A DNA stretch of 56,537 nt from NCBI RefSeq assembly GCF_002086485.1, contig NZ_MVHF01000052.1, positions 1 to 56,537 on the forward strand, in the 5' to 3' direction. This document shows, piece by piece, positions 1 to 6,973 of the stretch (position 1 is the stretch's first letter; each line of letters begins with the position of its first letter). The notes below the pieces were generated by a model that was not told where the DNA came from, did no database searches, and saw nothing but the letters and a program-made list of their open reading frames with translations. The DNA is from Mycobacterium aquaticum. GTDB lineage: Bacteria; Actinomycetota; Actinomycetes; Mycobacteriales; Mycobacteriaceae. Made by a program: the position numbers and the translations under genes.

Positions 1-142
1 GCGACGGTGTGGGTGGATTGGGCGGCCAGGCGGGCCGGTGATGTGGATCGCGCCGGATCACCTGCGACGGCTCACGGCGGGGCCGTGGCGGCGGGTACCG
101 GTTGTCGTCCACAGGAAAAATGTACGTGCCGGACGCCTTCGG
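1..142. other. Left edge, no supportable gene
   Basis: This edge segment lies downstream of the leftmost reverse-strand gene. I see no reading frame with a convincing start, ribosome binding site or family resemblance. It may be intergenic sequence or the tail of a gene outside the window. Confidence 0.4.
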
Positions 143-904
143 CTACTGCAACCAGCCCAGATGGCGCGCGACGAGTGCGTAACCGACGAACGCGACGGAG
201 TCGATGATGGTGTGCGCGATGATCAGCGGCCACAGCCGGCCCGTGCGCTGCCAGGCGTAGCCGAACACCAGGCCCATGACGATGTTGCCGACGCCGGCGC
301 TGTAGCCCTGGTAGAGGTGGTAGGCGCCACGCAGCAGGCTTGAGATCACCAGGGCGCGGCCAGGGCTGATGTCGAGCTGGCGCAGCCGCGTCAGCAAGAA
401 CCCCACCACGATGATCTCTTCGGCCCAGCCGTTGGCGAAGGCCGCGCCGATCAGCACGGGGATGCGCCACCAGGTGTCGTAGAGCTCGGCCGGTTCCACA
501 TTCGCGGACAGGCCGAGCAGCCGCGCCGCGGCGTACAACGCCAGCCCGGGAAGGCCGATCAGGGCGGCCAGTCCGAGCCCGCCCAGCCCGTCGGCGCGCC
601 ACCGCGGCCGGCCGAGGCCGATCGATCGTGGGCTGAAACCGCTGCGCCACAACAGATACAGCGCCAGGGCTCCCCAGGCCAGCAGCTGCACGATGCCTGC
701 CAGGTGCAGGCCCAGGTCGATGAGGTCGAACGGCGAGCGTTTCGGGTTGAGCGTGATCTTCTGGCCGGACAGTCCGAGGAGCACGGCCTCGGTGAGCTTC
801 AGCAGCGCGGTGTACGCGCTGAGTCCGAACGTGACGGCCAGGACGACGGCGATCTCGATGCGCAGCCCGCGCCGCTGTGGGTCGGTGGACGGGGCCGCGG
901 TCAC
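143..904 (-). CDS. CPBP family intramembrane protease-like protein
   Basis: A 253-aa polytopic membrane protein of the CPBP (CAAX protease and bacteriocin-processing) family, which are intramembrane metalloprotease-like proteins. Hydrophobic segments run throughout. The C-terminal half holds the family signatures: an EE pair (WAEEIIVVGF), the RGAYHLYQG segment with its His, and a final HTIIDS helix with another putative metal-ligand His. The Arg usual in the EExxxR motif is not present after the EE pair, so catalytic activity is uncertain. The start is GTG (VTAAPSTDPQ), with no strong ribosome binding site. It lies 31 nt downstream of the DUF2470 gene on the same strand, so it is probably co-transcribed from the promoter carrying the iron box. 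The substrate is unknown. Confidence 0.8.
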   Translation of the reverse strand: MTAAPSTDPQRRGLRIEIAVVLAVTFGLSAYTALLKLTEAVLLGLSGQKITLNPKRSPFDLIDLGLHLAGIVQLLAWGALALYLLWRSGFSPRSIGLGRPRWRADGLGGLGLAALIGLPGLALYAAARLLGLSANVEPAELYDTWWRIPVLIGAAFANGWAEEIIVVGFLLTRLRQLDISPGRALVISSLLRGAYHLYQGYSAGVGNIVMGLVFGYAWQRTGRLWPLIIAHTIIDSVAFVGYALVARHLGWLQ

Positions 905-935
905 CGGAGCAACGGTAGCCGTCGTTCGCGAGGGG

Positions 936-1718
936 TCAGACGCGCCGGGCGCGCAATCCGTTGAGGAAGGGGCAGCCCATGAGGATCCGGATCGCCTGGT
1001 TCAGACCGGTGACGTCATCGACCGGCTTGGCGAACGGCAGCCGCACGTCGTGATCGCCGTCGGCATTCTCGACGCGCAGCTGCACGCCGTAGCGATCCAG
1101 GCCCAGCGGCCGCACCCGGCCCTGGCGCAGCGCCATCGGCAGCCGCGTTGCCAGGCGTTCGACCACGTCGCGGTGGGCCGATTCCATGTGCTGCAGCCAG
1201 CAGGATTCCATGGTGCAGAACGGGTCTGGGCGGGCCTGCAGGAGTGCGCCCAGTGCGACGGACTCCGCGCCGGTCGAGTCGGCCACCACCACCGACTCGA
1301 TCTCCAGGCGCAGCAGAGCGTAGCTGTCGTCAGCCGTCTCGGATCCGGTGTTCACCTGAAGCAGCGCAGGATTCGGGTCTTGGGCGGCGATGAGGTCCAA
1401 CAGGGGCGCAACGGTCTCGGCGGGCACCTGCTGCAGGCAGCCGCGGACCCACACCAGTGAGCGGACGGGTTCGCGCAGGGGCAGCGGCGCGTAGTCGGTG
1501 AGCTCGAGGACGGCTTGCACGCCGGCCGAGCCGGACGACGTCAGCACCGAACTCACCGGACCGGCGGCAGGCACGGTGATGGCGAACGAACCGTCGTCGA
1601 GCAAGTGGTGCACGGGCGATGCCACCGGCTCGATGCCCTCGACGGCAAGCATGGCGCCCCCGCCTCGTGCGCAGGCGCTGCGGATTCGTTCAGCTGTCGT
1701 CGGTGCCGCTGGGGCCAT
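936..1718 (-). CDS. DUF2470 domain protein, Rv3839-like, probably iron-regulated
   Basis: A 260-aa soluble protein matching in length and position the mycobacterial Rv3839 family next to pheA. The C-terminal half resembles the DUF2470/heme-utilisation (HugZ-type) domain: a region near VERLATRLPMALRQGRVRPL and a conserved tail with GVQLRVENADGDHDVRLPF. The start is ATG at 1718, behind an AAAGGCGG-type ribosome binding site. About 35 nt upstream is a near-consensus IdeR box (1753-1771). In M. tuberculosis the Rv3839 gene is among those reported to respond to iron and IdeR. A role in heme or iron handling is therefore a reasonable inference, but the reaction is not shown by the sequence. The CPBP gene follows on the same strand. 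Confidence 0.8.
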   Translation of the reverse strand: MAPAAPTTAERIRSACARGGGAMLAVEGIEPVASPVHHLLDDGSFAITVPAAGPVSSVLTSSGSAGVQAVLELTDYAPLPLREPVRSLVWVRGCLQQVPAETVAPLLDLIAAQDPNPALLQVNTGSETADDSYALLRLEIESVVVADSTGAESVALGALLQARPDPFCTMESCWLQHMESAHRDVVERLATRLPMALRQGRVRPLGLDRYGVQLRVENADGDHDVRLPFAKPVDDVTGLNQAIRILMGCPFLNGLRARRV

Positions 1719-1752
1719 CTCGCCGCCTTTCGTCGCTACGTGTCATCGTTAG

Positions 1753-1771
1753 TGAGGTAAGCCTAACTTAA
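1753..1771. promoter_or_regulatory. IdeR (iron-dependent repressor) box
   Basis: On the reverse strand the 19-mer TTAAGTTAGGCTTACCTCA fits the mycobacterial IdeR consensus TWAGGTWAGSCTWACCTWA at about 17 of 19 positions. It lies 35 nt upstream of the DUF2470 start, where it would cover a plausible -10 region. It is also 76 nt upstream of the pheA start on the other strand, so an effect on pheA cannot be excluded. A weaker second match lies at 1785-1803. Confidence 0.8.
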
Positions 1772-1784
1772 CTGGCTGTGGCGA

Positions 1785-1803
1785 AAGTGCAAGCCTTACC
1801 CTT
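1785..1803. promoter_or_regulatory. Possible second, weaker IdeR half-box
   Basis: AAGTGCAAGCCTTACCCTT agrees with the IdeR consensus at about 13 of 19 positions, with the best match in the right half (AAGCCTTACC). Its centre is 32 bp from the centre of the strong box. Tandem iron boxes are common at strongly regulated mycobacterial promoters. Taken alone this site would be weak evidence. Confidence 0.35.
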
Positions 1804-1846
1804 TCGCCGGGCGGGTCCCGGTGACCGAACCGATAGGGTTGGCACC

Positions 1847-2773
1847 GTGCTGCGCATCGCCTATCTCGGCCCCGAAGGAACCTTCACCGAAGCGGCGTTA
1901 CTGCAGATGGTGACCGCCGGGCTGATCCCCGGCATCCCTGACGGCAAAGCCGAGTTCACGCCCGTCCTGACCGACACCACACCGGGTGCGCTGGCAGCGG
2001 TGCGCGACGGCGCGGCCGACTACGCCTGCGTCCCGATCGAGAACTCCATCGAGGGTTCGGTGCTGCAGACCATGGACAGCCTCGCGGCAGGCAGCCCGTT
2101 GCAGATCTACGCCGAGTTCACGCTCGACGTCGCATTCACGATCGTCACCCGACCAGGCCACACCGGCCCGGTCCGGACGGTGGCCGCTTTCCCGGTTGCC
2201 CTGGCGCAGGTGCGTCGCTGGTTGGCGGCCAACCTTCCCGACGCCGAGGTGGTACCGACCACCTCCAACGCGGCGGCCGCGCACGACGTCGCCGAAGGCC
2301 GCGTCGACGCCGGTGTGAGCACCCGACTGGCCGCGCAGCGCTGCGGGCTCGACGTGCTGGCCGACCGTGTCGTCGACGAGGCCAATGCCCGCACCCGGTT
2401 CGTGCTCGCCGGACAGCCCGGCCCGCCGCCGCCCGCGACCGGCGCCGACCGGACCTCGGTGGTGCTGCGGCTCGACAACGTGCCCGGCGCGCTCGTCGCG
2501 GCGATGACCGAGCTCTCGATCCGCGACATCGACCTGACCCGGATCGAATCCCGTCCCACCAGAACAGAGTTGGGCACGTACATGTTCTTCCTCGACTGCG
2601 TCGGGCACATCGACGACGATTCGGTCGCCGAGGCACTCAAAGCGCTCTTCCGTCGTTGTGCAGATGTGCGATATCTGGGTTCCTGGCCGACTGGATCGGC
2701 GGCGGGCGCACTGCCCCCGCAACTCGACGAGGCTTCGCAGTGGCTGACGCGGCTGCGTGGAGGAACGGCATGA
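1847..2773 (+). CDS. pheA: Prephenate dehydratase
   Basis: Prephenate dehydratase converts prephenate to phenylpyruvate, the last committed step towards phenylalanine. The 308-aa protein begins VLRIAYLGPEGTFTEAAL, the conserved N-terminus of the family. The catalytic domain covers about residues 1-185, with the ENSIEGSV and TSNAAAAHDVAEG segments. A C-terminal ACT regulatory domain (about 200-280) shows the ESRPTRTELGTYMFFLD motif that binds phenylalanine for feedback control. I chose GTG at 1847 because the homologous sequence starts there; an in-frame ATG at 1778 would add 23 residues lacking family similarity. There is no chorismate mutase domain, as is normal for mycobacteria. Its TGA overlaps the next gene's ATG. 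Confidence 0.95.
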   Translation: MLRIAYLGPEGTFTEAALLQMVTAGLIPGIPDGKAEFTPVLTDTTPGALAAVRDGAADYACVPIENSIEGSVLQTMDSLAAGSPLQIYAEFTLDVAFTIVTRPGHTGPVRTVAAFPVALAQVRRWLAANLPDAEVVPTTSNAAAAHDVAEGRVDAGVSTRLAAQRCGLDVLADRVVDEANARTRFVLAGQPGPPPPATGADRTSVVLRLDNVPGALVAAMTELSIRDIDLTRIESRPTRTELGTYMFFLDCVGHIDDDSVAEALKALFRRCADVRYLGSWPTGSAAGALPPQLDEASQWLTRLRGGTA

Positions 2774-3456
2774 GCGGACGGCTGATACTCGTCCGGCACG
2801 GCCAGTCTCTCGGCAACGTCGATCGGCGCCTGGACACCCGGCCGCCCGGCGCTGAGCTCACCGACCTCGGCCGCGACCAGGCGCGGCAGTTCGCCGGGGC
2901 GCTCGGCAACCGCCCACACATCGTCGCCCACTCGGTGGCCCGTCGGGCCGCCCAGACCGCGGCCGGCATCGCGGGCGAGGTGGGACTCAAACCCCACGAG
3001 TTCGAGGGCGTCCACGAGGTCCAGGTCGGCGAGCTGGAGAACCGCAACGACGACGCGGCCATCGCCGAGTTCAACGGCATCTACCAGCGCTGGCATCGCG
3101 GCGATCTGAACCTGGCCATGCCCGGCGGCGAGAGCGCCAGCGACGTGCTCGACCGGTACGTTCCCGTGCTCACCCAGCTGCGGCTGCGCTACCTCGACGA
3201 CGACGCCTTCACCGGCGACATCGTCCTGGTCAGCCACGGCGCAGCCATCCGCTTGGTGGCCGCGGTACTCGCAGGCGTCGACGGTGGATTCGCGCTCGAC
3301 CATCACCTGGGCAACACCGAGTCAGTGGTCCTGGCGCCCGTCACCGAAGGGCGGTGGAGTTGCGTGCAATGGGCCCAGCTGACCCCGCCGTTCTACCCCG
3401 AACCGGCCGTGCGGCCGACGGAAGAGGCGCTGCGCGCACCCGACCCGATGGGCTGA
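2770..3456 (+). CDS. Histidine phosphatase superfamily (phosphoglycerate mutase-like) protein
   Basis: A 228-aa member of the histidine phosphatase superfamily, equivalent by position to Rv3837c. The catalytic RHG motif is near the N-terminus (LILVRHGQSLGN, His10) and the second catalytic His is in the VLVSHGAAIR segment near residue 160. Family members include phosphoglycerate mutases and many broad phosphatases, and the substrate cannot be read from sequence. The ATG at 2770 overlaps the pheA stop codon as ATGA, implying translational coupling. The close pairing with pheA is conserved in mycobacteria, but no biochemical link to phenylalanine synthesis is evident. Confidence 0.9.
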   Translation: MSGRLILVRHGQSLGNVDRRLDTRPPGAELTDLGRDQARQFAGALGNRPHIVAHSVARRAAQTAAGIAGEVGLKPHEFEGVHEVQVGELENRNDDAAIAEFNGIYQRWHRGDLNLAMPGGESASDVLDRYVPVLTQLRLRYLDDDAFTGDIVLVSHGAAIRLVAAVLAGVDGGFALDHHLGNTESVVLAPVTEGRWSCVQWAQLTPPFYPEPAVRPTEEALRAPDPMG

Positions 3457-3462
3457 GCGGAG

Positions 3463-3651
3463 CTAGATCGCCAACGCGATGTCGCGGCCGCACGGGCAGC
3501 CGATCGACTCGCAATCGATGCTGAAGGTGTGTGCGGATTCCGGTGTGGTGCAGCCGTCGTCGGTGCACTCCGCGCGGTACCGGACGTGGTGGATGACCGT
3601 GCCGTGGCAGTGCTCCAGCCCGGCCAGACAATCTCGGCACTGGATGCTCAT
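3463..3651 (-). CDS. Small Cys-rich conserved actinobacterial protein
   Basis: A 62-aa protein starting MSIQCRDCLAGLEHCHG. It has eight cysteines (about residues 5, 8, 15, 29, 34, 47, 52 and 54) arranged as CxxC, CxxxxC and CxxxxCxC groups, plus several histidines, which suggests a zinc or iron-sulfur binding knuckle. No signal peptide or membrane segment is visible. It is convergent with the phosphatase gene (6 nt apart) and downstream of the metallopeptidase gene on the same strand. I recall similar small proteins in other mycobacteria but know no function. The start ATG at 3651 has only a weak upstream purine tract. Confidence 0.7.
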   Translation of the reverse strand: MSIQCRDCLAGLEHCHGTVIHHVRYRAECTDDGCTTPESAHTFSIDCESIGCPCGRDIALAI

Positions 3652-3703
3652 GGCCCGTTCATAGCACCGTGGACCGACACCGTGTGGTTGCCGCGCGGGT
3701 CAG

Positions 3704-3785
3704 CCCCAGCTTTCTGGTCTTCGCGCAAGCGCTCATCCCCAGCTTTCTGGTCTTCGCGCAAGCGCTCATCCCCAGCTTTCTGGTC
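3704..3785. repeat. 33-bp direct tandem repeat, about 2.5 copies
   Basis: The same 33-base unit begins at 3708 and again at 3741, and a partial third copy begins at 3774. Each copy starts AGCTTTCTGGTCTTCGCGCA. The array ends at the stop codon of the metallopeptidase gene (3784-3786) and precedes the small Cys-rich gene. The first two units appear identical, which implies a recent duplication or replication slippage. Confidence 0.9.
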
Positions 3786-4134
3786 ATCCCCACCCCAGCT
3801 CGTGGAGCCTCTCGTCATCGATCCCGAAATGATGCGCGATCTCATGGATCACCGTGATCGCCACCTCGTCGACCACCTCTTCCTCGCTGCTGCAGATGTC
3901 GAGGATCGCGTCGCGGTAGATCGTGATGGTGTCCGGCAGTGACCCGGCATACCAGGAGTCCCGCTCGGTGAGCGCGACGCCCTGGTAGAGACCGAGAATG
4001 TCGGGCTCGTCAGGATTGCGGTCCTCGACCAGCACCACGACGTTGTCGATCGCGGCCGCCAGCTGAGGCGGGATCAGATCCAGGGCGTCGGAAACCAGCT
4101 CGTCAAACCGTTGCGGGCGCATCCGCGCGGCCAC
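3784..4134 (-). CDS. Minimal zinc metallopeptidase family protein (Rv3836-like)
   Basis: A 116-aa protein with a canonical zincin motif, HEIAHHFGI: His97, Glu98 and His101 form HExxH, followed by acidic residues that could give the third ligand. This is the short metallopeptidase (minimal gluzincin, formerly DUF1025) family found across actinobacteria and equivalent to Rv3836. There is no signal peptide, so it is probably cytoplasmic. The gene starts 3 nt after the stop of the upstream membrane-protein gene on the same strand, so the two form an operon, as in M. tuberculosis. Physiological substrate unknown. Confidence 0.88.
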   Translation of the reverse strand: MAARMRPQRFDELVSDALDLIPPQLAAAIDNVVVLVEDRNPDEPDILGLYQGVALTERDSWYAGSLPDTITIYRDAILDICSSEEEVVDEVAITVIHEIAHHFGIDDERLHELGWG

Positions 4135-4137
4135 GGA

Positions 4138-5565
4138 TCACGGTCCCGGCGGTGCGGGCGGAACCTCGGGTGCCGGTCCCGGTGCCGGCCCGGGCGCGGG
4201 CTGGCCAGCGGCGGGAGCCGGTGGCGGTGCGTCGCCCGCCGGGGCGGGTGCCGGCGCGGGCTGGTCGCCTGCTGGCGGTGCGGCAGGTGGCGGCGGGTTG
4301 GTGTTCGACGCCGGTGCCGGCGCGGCCGTGCTGGCTGCCGGCTGCTGCGGCATGTGCTGGGTCTGGTTGCTCGACGACGATGAACCCGACGAGTTCGACG
4401 ACGACCCGGACTGCGAGCTCGACGACCCGGAGCTCGAGGATCCCGATTGCGAGCTCGACGACTGCGATCCGGCTGACGAGGTGTCGGGCATGGGGATGGG
4501 CGGCAGGTTGAGCCGCTCCTCGGGAATGTCCGGCGGTGCGACGGGCGGCTGCCCGTTGATCAGCAGTTGGCCCTTGGCACTGTTGACCAGGGTGGACCAG
4601 CCGCCGTTGCCCAGGGTGGCGCCGATGTTGCAGGACACCTGGTGGCTGCCCGCCGACCAGCTGGGCAGCGAGATGGTGCTGTAGCTGAGCGCCAGCGTGG
4701 TGGCGCGCAGCTGCACCGGCGCCAGGTAGGCGTCGGTCAGCTTGGTGCAGCTGTCCTTGATGAACGAGTCCTGATCGGGATCCGCAGGCAGGCCGCCGGG
4801 GAACTTCTCCGCCAAGTTCACCGCGCCGGTGACCTCCATGGCGTGCGGCGCTGCGCAGTCGACCGGTACATCGGTGGGCTGGTTGGTGGCAGGGTCGATG
4901 CCCAGGCAGGTGCCCGCGGCCCACACCTTCGACTGGTCGATGTCGGCCACGTTGCCCCGGAACGGCAGCTGGGTGTCGCCGGGACCGAGCAACTGCAGGC
5001 CACACAGCATGCGTCGCTCACCGGACTGCTTCCAGGCCTTCTCACCGGACCACAGCAGGCCGATGGTGAACTTGCCGTTCGGGTCGAACTTGGGGCCCAG
5101 GTACGACCGCAGGGCAGGCGTGCACTGCTCCTGGCTGATCTGCGCGACGCGTTCCTTCGACGGCGGCGCGGCGTTGGGGCCGTACTCGGTGCCGGGGAAC
5201 GTCTTCATGTCGATGGACTCGGCGACCTCGAAGCGGTGCTCGTCCTTGCAGGCCACGATGTGGGCGGCGTCGGGGTTGGTGCCCGGCCAGTTCAAGCAGT
5301 CGCCGGGCTTGACGTGATCGAACGTGTCGTTGCCGCGGGGCCCCAGCGAGATCGAGCCCGCGCTGAGCCCGGTCTCAGATCCCGTGCCGTGCGAGAACGC
5401 CGTGATCAGTCCGGCGATCAGGAGGCCACCCAGCGCCGTCAGCAACAGCACACGTCGCGCCGACGCGGCGTGCAAACTGCTCCACCACTTCCCCCACTTC
5501 CGATCATCATCGGTCCGGTAGGGGAGCAGATCGTCTTGCTCGGGTGCCTCCAACATCGCGTCCAT
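4138..5565 (-). CDS. Septum-formation family membrane protein with Ser/Pro-rich tail (Rv3835-like)
   Basis: A 475-aa protein with a short cytoplasmic N-terminus (MDAMLEAPEQDDLLPYRTDD), one membrane helix (about 40-62, RVLLLTALGGLLIAGLITAF) and a long extracytoplasmic part. The latter has two repeats of the septum-formation-type domain: GDCLNWPG...DEHRFEVAES and GTCLGIDP...APHAMEVTGA. The last 115 or so residues are low complexity, first poly-Ser/Gly/Gln, then Ala/Pro-rich, as in exported mycobacterial proteins that can be O-mannosylated. I chose ATG at 5565; the open frame continues upstream into the divergent serS gene, but that part is a shadow. It is divergent from serS and upstream of the metallopeptidase. 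Confidence 0.85.
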   Translation of the reverse strand: MDAMLEAPEQDDLLPYRTDDDRKWGKWWSSLHAASARRVLLLTALGGLLIAGLITAFSHGTGSETGLSAGSISLGPRGNDTFDHVKPGDCLNWPGTNPDAAHIVACKDEHRFEVAESIDMKTFPGTEYGPNAAPPSKERVAQISQEQCTPALRSYLGPKFDPNGKFTIGLLWSGEKAWKQSGERRMLCGLQLLGPGDTQLPFRGNVADIDQSKVWAAGTCLGIDPATNQPTDVPVDCAAPHAMEVTGAVNLAEKFPGGLPADPDQDSFIKDSCTKLTDAYLAPVQLRATTLALSYSTISLPSWSAGSHQVSCNIGATLGNGGWSTLVNSAKGQLLINGQPPVAPPDIPEERLNLPPIPMPDTSSAGSQSSSSQSGSSSSGSSSSQSGSSSNSSGSSSSSNQTQHMPQQPAASTAAPAPASNTNPPPPAAPPAGDQPAPAPAPAGDAPPPAPAAGQPAPGPAPGPAPEVPPAPPGP

Positions 5566-5700
5566 TGTGACAGGCGTGTCAGGCCATGTGACAAGTGATG
5601 CGGTTGTAACGTTATGTGGTTGTGCTTGCCGACGGCTGAGGAGCAGGTATCGGCTACCTCGGATGCACGGCAGGCGTCGGCGAAAAGTATGGTTGCGCCC

Positions 5701-6960
5701 GTGATCGACCTCAAGCTGCTGCGCGAGAATCCGGACATCGTTCGCGCTTCGCAACGGGCCCGCGGTGAAGATCCCGCGCTCGTTGACGCACTCCTGGACG
5801 CCGACGCCTCGCGGCGGGCGGCCGTGTCGGCCGCCGACAATCTGCGCGCCGAACAGAAGGCGGCCAGCAAGCTGGTCGGCAAGGCCTCCCCGGAGGAGCG
5901 CCCGGCCCTGCTGGAGAAGGCCAAGGATCTGGCCGAGCAGGTGAAAGCCGCCGAGGCGGCGCAGGCGGACGCCGACACGGCCTTCACCGCCGCGCACATG
6001 GCGATCGCCAACGTCGTCATCGACGGTGTGCCGTCCGGTGGCGAGGACGATTTCGTGTTGCTGGACACGGTCGGCGAACCCCGGGCCATCGAGAACCCGA
6101 AGGACCATCTGGAACTCGGCGAGGCCCTCGGCCTGATCGACATGGAACGCGGCGCCAAGGTCTCGGGCTCGCGGTTCTACTTCCTCACCGGGCACGGCGC
6201 GCTGCTGCAACTCGGCCTGCTGCAGCTGGCCGCCCAGCTGGCTGTGGCCAACGGGTTCACACTGATGATCCCGCCGGTCCTGGTACGCCCAGAGGTCATG
6301 GCGGGCACCGGTTTCCTCGGTGCGCACGCCGAGGAGGTGTACCGGCTGGAGGCCGACGACCTGTACCTGGTCGGCACCTCCGAGGTGCCGCTGGCGGGCT
6401 ACCACTCCGACGAGATCCTCGACCTGTCGGCCGGCCCGCGGCGCTACGCCGGTTGGTCGTCGTGCTTCCGCCGCGAGGCGGGCAGCTACGGCAAGGACAC
6501 CCGCGGCATCATCCGGGTGCATCAGTTCGACAAGGTCGAAGGCTTTGTCTACTGCAAGCCCGAGGACGCCGAGGCTGAACATCAGCGGCTGCTGGGCTGG
6601 CAGCGCCAGATGCTGGCCGCCATCGACGTGCCCTACCGCGTGATCGACGTCGCCGCAGGGGATCTCGGCTCGTCAGCGGCACGCAAGTACGACTGCGAGG
6701 CCTGGGTGCCCACTCAGCAGACCTACCGCGAGCTGACCTCGACGTCCAACTGCACGACGTTCCAGGCGCGGCGGCTCGCCACGCGGTACCGCGACGAGAA
6801 CGGCAAGCCGCAGATCGCCGCCACCCTCAACGGGACGCTGGCCACCACCCGCTGGCTGGTGGCGATCCTGGAGAACCACCAGCAGCCCGACGGCAGCGTG
6901 CTGGTTCCCGAAGCCCTGGTGCCGTTCGTCGGCACCGCGGTGCTGGAGCCGGCGAAGTAG
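5701..6960 (+). CDS. serS: Seryl-tRNA synthetase
   Basis: Class II aminoacyl-tRNA synthetase that charges tRNA-Ser in the cytoplasm. The 419-aa length equals that of M. tuberculosis SerS. The N-terminal coiled-coil arm that grips tRNA-Ser covers about residues 1-105 (VIDLKLLRENPDIVRASQ, then Ala/Glu/Lys-rich helices). The catalytic domain follows, with motif 2 around SSCFRREAGSYGKDTRG and motif 3 around NGTLATTRWLVAILEN. The start is GTG at 5701, matching the family N-terminus; an in-frame ATG lies 12 nt upstream at 5689. It is essential housekeeping and is transcribed divergently from the septum-formation family gene. Confidence 0.97.
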   Translation: MIDLKLLRENPDIVRASQRARGEDPALVDALLDADASRRAAVSAADNLRAEQKAASKLVGKASPEERPALLEKAKDLAEQVKAAEAAQADADTAFTAAHMAIANVVIDGVPSGGEDDFVLLDTVGEPRAIENPKDHLELGEALGLIDMERGAKVSGSRFYFLTGHGALLQLGLLQLAAQLAVANGFTLMIPPVLVRPEVMAGTGFLGAHAEEVYRLEADDLYLVGTSEVPLAGYHSDEILDLSAGPRRYAGWSSCFRREAGSYGKDTRGIIRVHQFDKVEGFVYCKPEDAEAEHQRLLGWQRQMLAAIDVPYRVIDVAAGDLGSSAARKYDCEAWVPTQQTYRELTSTSNCTTFQARRLATRYRDENGKPQIAATLNGTLATTRWLVAILENHQQPDGSVLVPEALVPFVGTAVLEPAK

Positions 6961-6973
6961 TCACACCGCGGCC

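Noticed and set aside
1778..1846. Upstream ATG adding 23 residues to PheA
   Set aside because: The extra residues have no family similarity, while VLRIAYLGPEGTF at 1847 fits the known N-terminus.
5566..6582. An N-terminal extension of the septum-formation family gene into serS
   Set aside because: The extension is on the opposite strand of conserved serS sequence and has no similarity to membrane proteins; the true protein begins at MDAMLEAPEQ.
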